A stretch of DNA of 64,000 nt, from NCBI RefSeq assembly GCF_009739465.1, contig NZ_WHOM01000077.1, forward strand, positions 1 through 64,000, written 5' to 3'. Under the pieces are notes generated by a model that worked only from the letters and a program-made list of their open reading frames with translations, was not told where the DNA came from and ran no database searches. The position numbers and the translations under genes were made by a program. Below are positions 40,946 to 49,974 of this stretch, piece after piece (within the stretch, counting starts at the first letter, position 1; every line of letters starts with the position of its first letter). This DNA comes from Streptomyces apocyni (GTDB lineage Bacteria > Actinomycetota > Actinomycetes > Streptomycetales > Streptomycetaceae).

Positions 40946-41309
40946 CCGGCCGGAGGCCGTGGCCCCGCGCACACCTGGTGCGCAGGGCCACGGCCCGTGC
41001 CGGCGGGCGGGTGCCACCGCTCGGCAATTCTCAGATTGACTGAGTAGCTGTTGTCGTTCCGATCTTGAGGGCTGCATGTCGAACGGGGTGCTCGATCGGG
41101 TGGTTGCCGCCGGCTGCGGGCATGAAGGCAGGGCCTCTTGGTAGCTCGGGGTTGCGAAGCCAACCGAGATCCAGGAGACCCTGTTGCCGCAGTTGTACGT
41201 GCTCGCGCCGGTGGAGTTCAACTCGGCTGCACCGACGTGTGATTGTGTCGCTCGCCGGTTCGGAAACGCAGCCGATCACCCGGAACGTGTTCGGCGGTAT
41301 CCCTCGGAC

Positions 41310-41744
41310 ATGACGGACGTGGAATGGGCCGTGGTCCGGCCACTGCTGCCTGTGCCGGGCTGGATGCGCGGCCGGGGCGGGCAGCCGGAGGTGTACTGCC
41401 ACCGGGTGATACTCGATGCGATCCGCTACCTCGTCGACAATGGCATCAAGTGGCGGGCGATGCCGGTGGACTTCCCGCCGTGGGACCGGGTCTACGCGTT
41501 TTTCCGCCGCTGGCGCGACCATGCCCTGGTCAGGGAGTTCCACGACCGGCTGCGCGCCAGGGTCCGCGAGAGGCTGGGCCGCGACACGGAGCCGAGTGCG
41601 GGTGTGATCGACTCGCAGTCCGTCAAGGCGGACGCCGTCGTCGGCTCCGACAGCCGTGGCTTCGACGGCGGCAAGCTGGTCAACGGCCGGAAGCGGCACG
41701 TCGTGGTCGACACCCTCGGCCTGCTGACGCGCCGGCATGTACAC
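41310..41744 (+). pseudogene. IS5-family transposase, 3' end missing
   Basis: From ATG 41310: MTDVEWAVVRPLLPVPGW, then YLVDNGIKWRAMPVDFPPW, VYAFFRRWRD, VIDSQSVKADAVVGSDSRGF and GRKRHVVVDTLG. This is the N-terminal half of a streptomycete IS5-group transposase with its first catalytic Asp (VIDSQ). The frame departs at about 41744 and the rest of the DDE domain is missing, replaced by unrelated sequence (MYTIDQICSEKLASK) that looks like the start or middle of another lost gene. Confidence 0.8.
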
Positions 41745-41884
41745 GATCGACCAGATCTGCAGCGAGAAGCTCGCGTCGAAGTGTGAGGACGCCGGACTCG
41801 TCGAGGGGCGGTTACGGTCGAGAGGATCCGGCGGTCCGCCCGGTGCACCGGGCGGACCGCCCTGCCTGCCGCCCGGCCGGACGG

Positions 41885-42562
41885 TCACGGCGGAAACGCG
41901 TGGTCCCGCAGCGCGGGCATGTCGCATACGACGATGCGCTCCCGCTTCCGGACCTCGTCGAGGATTCTCCGCTCCTGGAGCTTCCGGAGACTGCGCCCGG
42001 CGGACGCAAGACTCATTCCGCACCAGTCGGCGAGCTCTCGCTGAGAGACACGCTCCAGCACGATGCCCGCATGGGTCGCTGTGCCCTCTGCTGCCACCAC
42101 CCGTAGCAGCATCCGGCTGAGGCGGACGTCCGCGGTCGCCGCTCCGGCCAGATCGGCCCGGAAACCGTCGGCTTCCTCCAGCCGGTCGGCAAGTATCCGG
42201 AGGAGATTGAGCGCGATTCCGGGGTGCTGGGACAGCGCCGACGCGAATGCGCTTTTGCTGAGCACGCGTACCCGCACCGGAGTCAGGGCGACGACCGTCG
42301 CGGTCCTGCTCTCCGACCTGAGCATCGCCATCTCTCCGACGATGTCGCCCTTGGTGCGCGCCCCCAGATAGCTGCCGCTGCCATCCCGGTTGTGGCCGAC
42401 GACCCGGCAACTGCCGCTGGTGAGCACGATGGCCTCCTCGCCGCGAATCGATTGCGTGAAGAGGTGCTGACCCGGCTGGTACCACCGCTTGGTGCGACCG
42501 ATCCGGGTCAGTTCTCCTTGCTCGCCCTCGCTGAGACCTTCCCAGAACGTCGTGGTCGTCAC
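41885..42562 (-). CDS. Crp/Fnr-family transcriptional regulator
   Basis: 225 residues. The N-terminal cyclic-nucleotide-binding beta-roll is visible (RWYQPGQHLFTQ, YLGARTKGDIVGEMAML, TATVVALTPVRVRVL), with the G-E-M-A motif of the phosphate-binding cassette and R-T-A-T matching RxAT. The C-terminal winged helix reads SQRELADWCGMSLASAGRSLR. Ligand binding is plausible because the cassette is largely kept. It is divergent from a membrane protein and a class III cyclase-like gene 0.1-0.9 kb away, so it may read the nucleotide that protein makes (inference). The GTG 42562 start is tentative. Confidence 0.88.
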   Translation of the reverse strand: MTTTTFWEGLSEGEQGELTRIGRTKRWYQPGQHLFTQSIRGEEAIVLTSGSCRVVGHNRDGSGSYLGARTKGDIVGEMAMLRSESRTATVVALTPVRVRVLSKSAFASALSQHPGIALNLLRILADRLEEADGFRADLAGAATADVRLSRMLLRVVAAEGTATHAGIVLERVSQRELADWCGMSLASAGRSLRKLQERRILDEVRKRERIVVCDMPALRDHAFPP

Positions 42563-42673
42563 GGAGCCAGAGGTTGCCAGGAATACGGCCCCCTATAGAG
42601 CAGATGCAATGTTGTGGCGGGGAACTGGCTGATTCCCTATGGGGACTTGCACGAAGGAGCTCAGGAGCAACGC

Positions 42674-43345
42674 ATGTCCGATCACCCGAGACCAGTTCCT
42701 CCCGGCACCCGCACGGGGCACTCGCAGCGGGACGGAAGCGGCAACAGGTCCGTCAGCGTAAGCGGAAACACCACCCGGATCAGGGACTCGATCATCGCCG
42801 CCGGAAGCGTGTCCGTCACGCATATCCGCCGGAATCCCGTCCGGTCAGCCGTGCTGGCGGCGGCGGTGACCCTGACGTACGGCGGATATCTCCTGCTCGG
42901 CTCCGAGACTTCGTCGGCCGACGGGGTCGATACGTCCGTCGTGAACGAGAAGGGACTGACCGGGGCCTCGCACACGGTTGAACAGCTACGGAAGGCCGAG
43001 CGCACGGGCGACGCCGAGGCCTGGTGCGAGATAGCTCAACCGAGCGACCGCTCGTGTGCGGGCCTCATGCGGGGAGAGTTCGACCAACGGTCCCCCGAGA
43101 ACCGGGCCCAGGTCGAGAACGTGACGATCGGTGACGCCCGGGAACGGCAGGGCGGTGCACAGGCGATGCTGGGCTGGAAAGGCGAGCCCCAGTATCCCCT
43201 GCACCTGGCGTGGACCAACGGACGCTGGAGAGTGGACAACTCCTCCTACATGCTGATCGGGCTGTCCGGCGGTGCCTTCCTGGTCGTGGTCGACGACCAC
43301 AACGGTGAACGGAGCTTCGGTGGCTTTCCCGTTCCGTCGAGCTGA
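42674..43345 (+). CDS. Single-pass membrane protein with short beta-repeat motif
   Basis: 223 residues, ATG 42674 after CAGGAGCAACGC. Residues 17-55 contain NRSVSVSGNTTRIRDSIIAA and GSVSVTHI, a strand-rich repeat of G-N/S-V-S-V steps. A transmembrane helix follows (SAVLAAAVTLTYGGYLLL, about 63-80), then an extracytoplasmic domain of about 135 residues (AWCEIAQPSDRSCAGLMRGEF, WTNGRWRVDNSSY) with a Cys pair. The repeat resembles the C-terminal motif of the cyclase-like protein encoded next. The two may associate through it at the membrane. No named family recognised. Confidence 0.65.
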   Translation: MSDHPRPVPPGTRTGHSQRDGSGNRSVSVSGNTTRIRDSIIAAGSVSVTHIRRNPVRSAVLAAAVTLTYGGYLLLGSETSSADGVDTSVVNEKGLTGASHTVEQLRKAERTGDAEAWCEIAQPSDRSCAGLMRGEFDQRSPENRAQVENVTIGDARERQGGAQAMLGWKGEPQYPLHLAWTNGRWRVDNSSYMLIGLSGGAFLVVVDDHNGERSFGGFPVPSS

Positions 43346-43418
43346 CGCCGCGACCCCGACCGGCCCTGGCCCGGGCCCCGCAAGGAGCCGTGACCGGACA
43401 CGCATCCCGGAACACGTC

Positions 43419-44135
43419 ATGCTGCTCTTCGTCGACGTTGAGTCATTCGGGGGCCGCTCGGATCACGAACAACTCCGCACCCGGGAAGACCTGTACCGAG
43501 AACTGCGTGCCGCCTTCACAAGGGCGGTGTGGGACGCGTGCCCGCACGAGGACCGGGGAGACGGCGTATTGATCGTCATACCGCCGGAACTCCCCAAGCG
43601 GATGGTCCTGGGCGAGATCCTGCTGCGCCTCGACCGCGCACTGGGCGGGCGCCGACGCAGCGATCCGCTGCTGCGGCTCCGTGTCGCCGCCCACATCGGC
43701 CAGGTGCACCGCGATGCTCACGGCGTCGCGGGGACCGCCGTGAACCATGTCTTCCGGCTCTGTGACAGCGCCCCGCTGCGCCGGGCTCTCGACAGCGCCA
43801 GGAGCGACGTCGCGCTGCTGGTGTCGGACGCGGTCTACGACACCGTGGTACGAGGCGCCCAGCCCGCGATCGACGCCGAGTCGTTCTGCGAGGTCGAGGT
43901 GCTGGTCAAGGAGACCGAAGCGCGCGCATGGCTGAACGTACCGGGAGACCCGGCAACTGCTCCCGGCGTGGCACGGGAAGCAGCGGCTCGAAGCGACAGC
44001 GAGGGCGAGCGGCGCGCGGCGACGGCAGGGGTATCCGTCCACGCCGACGGCGACTTCTCGATGTCGCGCTCCATGATCGCGGGGCACGGCATCTCCGTGG
44101 CGCGCGGCGCTGGGAAATGGTGGCGGCGCCGCTGA
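43419..44135 (+). CDS. Class III nucleotidyl-cyclase-like protein
   Basis: 238 residues from ATG 43419. LLFVDVESFGGRSD has the first metal-binding Asp and the F-x-D-x-x-x-F step of class III cyclases. HEDRGDGVLIVIPPEL supplies the G-D-G with the second Asp, LRLRVAAHIGQVHRD corresponds to the R-x-G-I-H-x-G strand, and GTAVNHVFRLCDSAP to the N-x-A-R-L helix. The C-terminal 40 residues (VSVHADGDFSMSRSMIAGHG, then ISVARG) echo the repeat in the preceding membrane protein. An AAGGAG with GTG at 43390 is well placed but in another frame, so a frameshift at the start is possible. With the divergent Crp gene it suggests cyclic-nucleotide signalling. Confidence 0.7.
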   Translation: MLLFVDVESFGGRSDHEQLRTREDLYRELRAAFTRAVWDACPHEDRGDGVLIVIPPELPKRMVLGEILLRLDRALGGRRRSDPLLRLRVAAHIGQVHRDAHGVAGTAVNHVFRLCDSAPLRRALDSARSDVALLVSDAVYDTVVRGAQPAIDAESFCEVEVLVKETEARAWLNVPGDPATAPGVAREAAARSDSEGERRAATAGVSVHADGDFSMSRSMIAGHGISVARGAGKWWRRR

Positions 44136-44240
44136 GTTCCGCCGCGCGGGCGGAGCACATCCGTTCCGCTCCGGCAGCACGCGCCGCGGTCTGGCAGAGC
44201 GGCTGGGGACGGTATCCACTCATGACGAAGGAGTTATGCG

Positions 44241-44603
44241 ATGGCACTATTACGTCGGTTGTCGCTCTGTGCCGGAGCGGGCTTCCTGATCTACTCGTTC
44301 GTGGACGGCTGCCTCATCGACAAGGAGCCGGCAACGAGGGCCGACGTCTGCCGGGGCTACGAGGAGCTGGGCAGCGAACTGCGGCAGTTCCGGGTCATCG
44401 ACAATGCGGTGTTCCGTAAGGCGGGTACGCTCGCCGACCTGGCCGACAGATATGAAGGACCGGAGGATCTCTCCGCGGACGCCGAGAAACTCGACGGGAT
44501 ATCCGACTCGCACACCACGACCAGCCTCGCACTGCGGAAGGCCAGCACGCGCATCGCCGACCTCTGTGGCGCACCTCTGCCCCTGGTCGGGCTTCTGCGC
44601 TGA
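44241..44603 (+). CDS. Small exported or membrane-anchored protein
   Basis: 120 residues, ATG 44241 after GAAGGAG. It begins with an Arg-Arg and a hydrophobic stretch (LSLCAGAGFLIYSFVDGC), a signal or anchor; the Cys could be a weak lipobox. The rest is helical and charged (GYEELGSELRQFRVIDN, LADRYEGPEDLSADAEKL) with a Cys near the end. No family recognised. It follows the cyclase-like gene on the same strand by 105 bases. Confidence 0.6.
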   Translation: MALLRRLSLCAGAGFLIYSFVDGCLIDKEPATRADVCRGYEELGSELRQFRVIDNAVFRKAGTLADLADRYEGPEDLSADAEKLDGISDSHTTTSLALRKASTRIADLCGAPLPLVGLLR

Positions 44604-44714
44604 CCTCCGACTCCAGGGCTCCCCTGGACGGGGGCGTATCGGAACGTATCTGCGGAGCCGCAGTCGACCGACGGCCTCCCGGGACGGGTACGGCCTGCGT
44701 CAGGGGAAGATGCC

Positions 44715-44813
44715 CTAGCCCGGTACCAGGATGCCATCCGGGTCGTAGCGGCGGCGGGCGGCATCCAGCCGGTCCCAGGCCGGACCGTAGTGGTCGCGCC
44801 AGTCGGCGGGCCG
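44715..44813 (-). pseudogene. C-terminal fragment of an FAD-linked oxidoreductase
   Basis: About 31 codons: WRDHYGPAWDRLDAARRRYD then PDGILVPG and stop. This is the usual end of BBE-type FAD oxidoreductases (H-Y-G-x-x-W...YDP-x-x-I-L-x-PG). Nothing of the FAD domain remains. Confidence 0.6.
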
Positions 44814-44965
44814 GAACGGGACGGCGACTTCTTCGAGCTGGGCGGGGGCTCGGTGCTCTGTGTCCAAGTGGCCTACCGCGCCCGGCGCGCCGGGTGGTCC
44901 ATCGTGCCGAGGGACCTGTTCTCGCACCCGACCATCGAACGCCTGGCGGCGGTGGCCGTGCGTAC
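44797..44965 (+). pseudogene. NRPS carrier-protein (T domain) fragment
   Basis: DGDFFELGGGSVLCVQVAYR is the phosphopantetheine attachment motif (D-F-F-x-L-G-G-x-S). It is followed by RRAGWSIVPRDLFSHPTIER, the end of a carrier domain. No adenylation or condensation domain is left. It overlaps the oxidoreductase fragment on the other strand. Confidence 0.7.
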
Positions 44966-45079
44966 CGCGGCCACCGCGGACGCACCCGTGTCCGGGCAGC
45001 CACCGGTGGCCGAGCCAGCTGCGCCCCACAGCGTGCGCCCGAAGCGGTCGTCCCCGGGAACACGGCGGCGACCGACACC

Positions 45080-45440
45080 ACGGGCCCGGCCATCAGCGAC
45101 GAGTTCCTGACCGCCCGTCTCGCCGAGCTGGCGCGCACGCACCGGGTGCCGGGCGCGCAGCTCGCCGTGCGCTACTCGGGGCGGCTGACCGTCGTCGAGG
45201 CAGGTGAGCGGGTAGCCGGGAGCGGCCTGCCGATCACTGCGGACACCGCGTTTCCCATCGCCTCCTTGACCAAGCCGGTGACCGCGCTGGCCGTGCAACT
45301 GCTGCAGCCGACGGGCGCCTCGACCTCGATGCCCCGATCGGCACGTACCTGCCCGAGCTCTCCGCCGCGAGCCCGGTGGGCCGGCTGACCGCACGGCAGT
45401 CCCTCGCCCACACCGGAGGTGGTCGCCGCGATCGACGAGC
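45080..45440 (+). pseudogene. Serine beta-lactamase-like hydrolase fragment
   Basis: The frame reads ELARTHRVPGAQLAVRYSGR and AFPIASLTKPVTALAVQLL, with the catalytic S-x-x-K in SLTK. After about 45308 the sensible continuation (DGRLDLDAPIGTYLPEL, LTARQSLAHTGG) lies in another frame, and the rest of the enzyme is missing. It follows the carrier-domain fragment without a gap, so the two may once have belonged to one biosynthetic locus. Confidence 0.7.
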
Positions 45441-45513
45441 GGGTGCCGAGCACGGACCGGCGCCAGCGGGTGGAACGGCACGACTCCGTTGCCCAATTCC
45501 GAGCGGTCGCCGG

Positions 45514-45990
45514 TCAGGCTGTGAGTATGTAGGCAAGGTGTTCGAGTCTGCTGGTCCGGGGTCTGCTGAGCGGGGTGGTGCTCCAGTAGTCGTCGTCGAG
45601 GCGGATGACGTTCAGGGCGGTGGCGGAGAAGAGGTGCTGGAGGCGGACCTTGGCCAGTCTTCGGTAGCAGGCGCGGCGGATTCCGGTCATGTCCAGGGCC
45701 TGGTTGATCGTGCTCTCGACCCCGGCGCGCAGTTCGTACTTGTCCCGCCAGGTCCGGGTCTTCTGCTCGGCGCGGGCGGCAGTCTGGATCTCGTGCAGCT
45801 CTTTCGGCCGCAGGGTGAGTATCCGACTGCCCCTCCGGGAGGAGGTGCAGTGCGTCCTTGACGGGCAGGCCCGGCAGTCGGTGGAGGCGAACTGGGCGAC
45901 GATGGCGGGCCTGCTGTGCTGGGTAACCGGATACGCTGATGGCGCTTTCTGAATCTCAACGAGCGCCATCAGCCCGTCCTGATGGGCCAC
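45514..45990 (-). pseudogene. IS1182-family transposase C-terminal fragment
   Basis: CRACPSRTHCTSSRRGSR, then RDKYELRAGVESTINQALDM, YRRLAKVRLQHLFSATALN and a WSTTPLSRPRTSRLEHLA tail. This is the end of an IS1182-type transposase with its catalytic Glu (GVEST). The first two thirds are absent. Confidence 0.8.
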
Positions 45991-46127
45991 AACGCCACTC
46001 CCCCGGCGGCCAGGGCCAATCCGCTAGCGCACCGATCTCACCCGCCATGACCAAAATCAACCACGCAAACCAGTCTTGCGGACAGGCAAAACTGCGGGGG
46101 GCTCTGATAGCGTCCCAGCTCAGCAAG

Positions 46128-46278
46128 TCTCCGCCCCGCACGCGCAGGGATGACACCCAGGCGGCGGAACCAGGGCCCCTTTTCGCCCTCTCCGCCCCGC
46201 ACGCGCAGGGATGACACTCAGTTGCTGCCCAGCCACACATGAGCTCGGCGCTCCGCCCCGCACACGCAGGGACGATTG
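46128..46278 (+). CRISPR. Short CRISPR array, 3 repeats, type I-E-like
   Basis: Repeats of 29 bp at 46128-46156, 46189-46217 and 46250-46278 separated by two 32-bp spacers, a constant 61-bp period. The core CCCCGCACGCGCAGGGATGA resembles actinomycete I-E repeats (CCCCGC...GCGGGGATGA). The first two copies are identical; the last differs in several places, so the array runs left to right with the lower-GC leader-like sequence at 46040-46127. No cas operon is nearby, only a Cas3 remnant at 49460. Confidence 0.88.
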
Positions 46279-46412
46279 CCAACAATGGGCACGCAGTCCC
46301 ACGCAAGCTCACCGAGCGTACCGGCGGAGGCGCGCCGACCCTGCAGCACGGTGCCCGACCCCCACACCGGGCTGGAAGGCCCGCGGCCGCTCGTCCCGAG
46401 GTGCGGGTCCGT

Positions 46413-46619
46413 TCAAGCGACCAGGGCGGCGAGGGCCGCGTAGGCGGCGGTCACGGCGGCGGCGAGGGTGAGCACCGCAGTAAAGGCCACGGCGGCCCGG
46501 GTGAGGGCGGCAGGGTAGGTGGCGCCGTCCAGGCGGGCGAGCTTGCCTGCACCGGCCCCGGCCAGCAGCGCGACGATCACCACGAGCACGGTGACCAGCA
46601 GAACGACAACGAGATCCAC
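46413..46619 (-). CDS. Small two-helix membrane protein
   Basis: 68 residues, GTG 46619 after GGGAGATT. Two hydrophobic helices (VVVLLVTVLVVIVALLAG and AVAFTAVLTLAAAVTAAY) flank a short charged turn (KLARLDGATYPAALTR). It is divergent from the STAND regulator at 46738, 118 bases away, and may share its promoter region. No family name. Confidence 0.65.
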   Translation of the reverse strand: MDLVVVLLVTVLVVIVALLAGAGAGKLARLDGATYPAALTRAAVAFTAVLTLAAAVTAAYAALAALVA

Positions 46620-46737
46620 GACAATCTCCCTGTGATGGCGGGGTGTTGACGTGATCTAAGCTCCCGGAATCAGTGTTCAGCGGGGTTCACCCGGACGAGA
46701 ATGGACACGGCCGAACACGTGACAACGCGGGGGAACG

Positions 46738-49392
46738 ATGCCTGAGACGCCAGAAGAGGGAGGTCCAGACGCCGGTGACTACGGGGTGTTCCGCCGGAGG
46801 CTGGCCGACCGGCTGGCCAACGCCCAGGCCTCCTCCGCGCTGTCGAGCAAGAAGCAGCTGGCCGATCTGGCCGGCATATCGCGCACGACTCTCCACTCGG
46901 CGCTCGACCCCGAGGGTCCGCTGCCCTTGGAGCACACCGTGGCCGCGCTGGCCCGCGAGCTGAGGCTACCCGTCGGCGAGCTCCTCACGCTGCGCCGTAC
47001 GGCAGCGAAGGCCTTCAGCACCCGGAACGCCTCCCGTGGCCCGACGGCATGCGTCGAGGACCCCGAAGCTGACCCCGAACCAGATGCCTTCGCGTCCCTT
47101 CGGGCCCTGGCGGCTCTGCCCCGGACCGCCGAGACGTTCGTCGGCCGCGAGGAGGAGGTGCGTACGCTTCTAGCGCCGCTCACCCCCTCTGCCAAGGACG
47201 AACGTCAGGCAGCACGGGTCCAGATGGTCGTCGGCATGGGCGGCGTGGGCAAGACCGAACTGGTCCTCCAGGTCGCAGGCCGGGCGCTGGCCGCACCCGG
47301 CTGGTGTCCCGGTGGCGTGCTGTATGCCGACCTGAACGGCTACGACCCGGTGGCTGCGCAGCAGGCCGTCGCCACCGATGTCCTGGACACCTTTCTCAGG
47401 GCCTTGGGCGTCGTCGGTGAGGCCGTTCCCCCTGGCGTCGCAGCACGATCCGCCCTTCTGCGTATGCTCCTGGCGCAACGGACCGCGGGCGGGCTGCGGA
47501 CCCTGCTGGTTCTCGACAACGCCAGCAACGAGTCGCAGGTCCGGCCGCTGCTGCCGGGTGATGGAGCCACCCCCGTCCTGGTGACCTCACGCACCACTTT
47601 GGCCATCGGCGCCCGTGTACACGAGCTCGGCTCCCTGACAGCCGCCGCCTCACTCGAGCTGCTCCGGGCAACACTGCGCCAGGCATGTGGGGACGAGGAC
47701 ACCCGGGTCGATGACGAGATCGACGCGGCCCGCGCGATGACCGAGCTGTGCGGTGGGCTGCCGCTGGCGCTTCACATCGTCTCGGGGCTGCTCGTCGACA
47801 CCGCGCGTCGCCCGCTTTCTGCTCTGGCCGCGGCCCTACAGGACGCACGGACCAGGCTCGAACGGTTGAGCCATGCGGACCAGACCGTCACCGCCGCCTT
47901 CGAACTCTCCTACCGCGCGCTCACCGCGGAGCAGGCGAAGCTGTTCCGGTTGCTGTCGCTCAATCCCGGCCCGGAGCTCTCCACCGCAGCGGCCATGAGC
48001 CTGTTGGACGCCACCGACGCCCACGATGCGGAGCGCGCCCTGCAGGATCTGGTGCGGGCGCACCTTGCGGAGCCTTCCACGGTGTGGGGCCGCTGGCGCA
48101 TGCACGATCTGCTGCGACTGCACGCTGAGGAGCACGGGATCGCGTGTGCGGCCGCGGACGGGAGGGATGCCGCCCGCGAGCGCCTGCTAGGCCACTACCT
48201 GCGCACGACCCGCGCCGCCGTCGCCCAGTTGCCCCAGCAGCTCGTCCCTCCGACCGCGGGCTTCGCGGACCGACGGCAGGCGATGGCCTGGCTGGAGACG
48301 GAAAGGGCGAATCTGGTCGCGGCGTCACTCAGCGCGCCGCAGGACAGTGCGGCGTACGGATACCTGGCCTTGGCTCTGGGCGCTTTCTTCGATCGGGGGC
48401 GTCACTACGACGACTGGATCACGACGGGCACGCAGGCAGCGTCAGCGTTCCGCGCCTGCGGCGCGGTACTCCAAGAGGCCCAGGCCCTCAATTTCACCGG
48501 CCTCGCCCTACGTCAGGCGGGCGACGTCTCTCAGGCAGTGGCAAACCATGAGCGCGCTCTGGAACTGTTCAGGCAGGCGGACGACCTGCACGGTCAGGCG
48601 CAGGCGCTCAACAACCTCGGGCTGTGCCACCAGCAGTCGCACCAGGCCTCCCTGGCGCTACGTGAGCACCGGGAGGCGGCCGGCATGTACAAGGAAACGG
48701 GCGACATTCGCGGCCGGGCTCAAGCCCTCAACAACCTGGGGCTCGCCCAATGTCGCATCCGCGAGTTCCACCAGGCGCTCGCGACGTACGAGCGAGCCCG
48801 GACACTGTTCGCCGAAGCAGGCGACCGGTACGGCGACGCCCAGGTACTCAACAATGCGGGTTCGTGCCATCGGGAGATGCGGGAGCCGGCGAAGGCGGTC
48901 GTCGCGCATCGGGCCGCAGCCGCACTCTACGGCGAGCTCGGAGACGTCCACGCTGAGGCAGGTTCCTGGCTCAACGCAGGGCTCACCCTCAACACCAGCA
49001 GGCGGCCGGACGAGGCACGGCCAGCGCTGGAGCGCGCCCGCGACTGCTACAGCGACGTGGGCGACGCACCGGGCACTGCAAACGCGCTGAACGGTCTGGG
49101 GGCGGCCCTCTTGGCCCAGGGACAGGCACAGGAGGCACTGCAGGCCCATGCTTCGGCACTGACCGTCTTCATGGACCTGGGGGACCAGGCCGGCCAGGCG
49201 ACGACACTGAGCCTGCGGGGCCTGGCGCAGAAGAACGGGGAGGATCGGGCAGGGATGCTGGATTCCTTCAGGGCAGCTGCCGACCTTTTCCACCAGCTCG
49301 GGGACCAGGCCGGAGAGGCAGCTGCCCGTGCCGAACTGTCCCTGGACCGCATGCGGTGGGCGACGGACTTCGGCGGCTTCGAAGGCGCGTGA
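46738..49392 (+). CDS. HTH/NB-ARC/TPR regulator (AfsR-related STAND protein)
   Basis: 884 residues. N-terminal HTH near residues 36-55 (SKKQLADLAGISRTTLHSAL). NB-ARC with Walker A VVGMGGVGKTEL (about 161-172), Walker B RTLLVLDNAS (about 253), PVLVTSR (about 279) and the GLPLAL motif (about 339), then a MHDLLRLHAEEH winged-helix end near 455. From about 570 to 870 at least six TPR units of the form QAQALNNLGLC. Such proteins couple target sensing to DNA binding or to defence. The HTH is XRE-like rather than the SARP type. It lies between two CRISPR arrays but has no evident tie to them. Confidence 0.9.
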   Translation: MPETPEEGGPDAGDYGVFRRRLADRLANAQASSALSSKKQLADLAGISRTTLHSALDPEGPLPLEHTVAALARELRLPVGELLTLRRTAAKAFSTRNASRGPTACVEDPEADPEPDAFASLRALAALPRTAETFVGREEEVRTLLAPLTPSAKDERQAARVQMVVGMGGVGKTELVLQVAGRALAAPGWCPGGVLYADLNGYDPVAAQQAVATDVLDTFLRALGVVGEAVPPGVAARSALLRMLLAQRTAGGLRTLLVLDNASNESQVRPLLPGDGATPVLVTSRTTLAIGARVHELGSLTAAASLELLRATLRQACGDEDTRVDDEIDAARAMTELCGGLPLALHIVSGLLVDTARRPLSALAAALQDARTRLERLSHADQTVTAAFELSYRALTAEQAKLFRLLSLNPGPELSTAAAMSLLDATDAHDAERALQDLVRAHLAEPSTVWGRWRMHDLLRLHAEEHGIACAAADGRDAARERLLGHYLRTTRAAVAQLPQQLVPPTAGFADRRQAMAWLETERANLVAASLSAPQDSAAYGYLALALGAFFDRGRHYDDWITTGTQAASAFRACGAVLQEAQALNFTGLALRQAGDVSQAVANHERALELFRQADDLHGQAQALNNLGLCHQQSHQASLALREHREAAGMYKETGDIRGRAQALNNLGLAQCRIREFHQALATYERARTLFAEAGDRYGDAQVLNNAGSCHREMREPAKAVVAHRAAAALYGELGDVHAEAGSWLNAGLTLNTSRRPDEARPALERARDCYSDVGDAPGTANALNGLGAALLAQGQAQEALQAHASALTVFMDLGDQAGQATTLSLRGLAQKNGEDRAGMLDSFRAAADLFHQLGDQAGEAAARAELSLDRMRWATDFGGFEGA

Positions 49393-49459
49393 ACCGTAGC
49401 CCCCCACCAAGGCTGTGCCCCTGCCGGACATATCGAGGGGCGGGCGAGGAACTCAAGGA

Positions 49460-49861
49460 CTACGTCACTGCACTGGTCCAGGCGCCTGATCGCCTATCTC
49501 GCACACCGAACACCACGTGCATCGAGTACGGGTCTACCTCCACCGGTACCGGCGAGATACGGCCCGCCCCGGCCACGCGATCCTCGCCCAGCCGCTCCCA
49601 CGCGCCACGCTCACGCTGTTGGAAGCCCGGCACCAGCTTGCCCAGCTCCCGCAAGCCCGCCAGTGACACCGTCAGCGACCGCGACTGCTCCTCGCCCACA
49701 CCCAGGCCTTCGCCGATCACCGCACGCTGCGACGAGCTCAAGATCCTGTCCCACAGCACCGCTGCATCCGCCGCGTCATCCAGCATCCGGAACAGCAGCG
49801 GATACGACGTCCAAGTCGCTGACTCAAACTCCGCCCACGCCCCGAGGTCGATACCGCGCAT
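49460..49861 (-). pseudogene. Remnant of cas3 (HD domain), HD motif lost
   Basis: From ATG 49861: AWAEFESATWTSYPLLFRML, then LWDRILSSSQRAVIGEGLGV and SLAGLRELGKLVPGFQQRE. This is the start of a type I-E Cas3 HD nuclease as found in actinomycetes, where the last segment normally reads L-H-D-L-G-K-x-x-P-x-F-Q. Here the HD is RE, so the metal site is gone. The frame ends 60 codons later at a stop without any helicase part. It lies between the two CRISPR arrays and faces away from the second. Confidence 0.7.
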
Positions 49862-49974
49862 CCTCAACCACCCCCACCCACAGTCCCCTTCAGCCGCATT
49901 CGCGCTTACCTGCACCAATCGATCACGTAACGACCAGTACACTAGACTTACTTCACGTCACCGATGACGCACAC

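Noticed and set aside
41031..42485. Minus-strand frame of 484 codons over the IS5 and Crp region
   Set aside because: Shadow of IS5 and Crp genes in other frames; low-complexity translation.
43390..43572. GTG frame with an excellent AAGGAG upstream of the cyclase gene
   Set aside because: It gives a Ser/Thr/Arg-rich 60-residue product without sense; kept only as a hint of a frameshift at the cyclase start.
46650..46690. TTGACG near 46652 as the promoter of the STAND gene
   Set aside because: A -35 match exists but no acceptable -10 at 16-19 bases, so it is not annotated.
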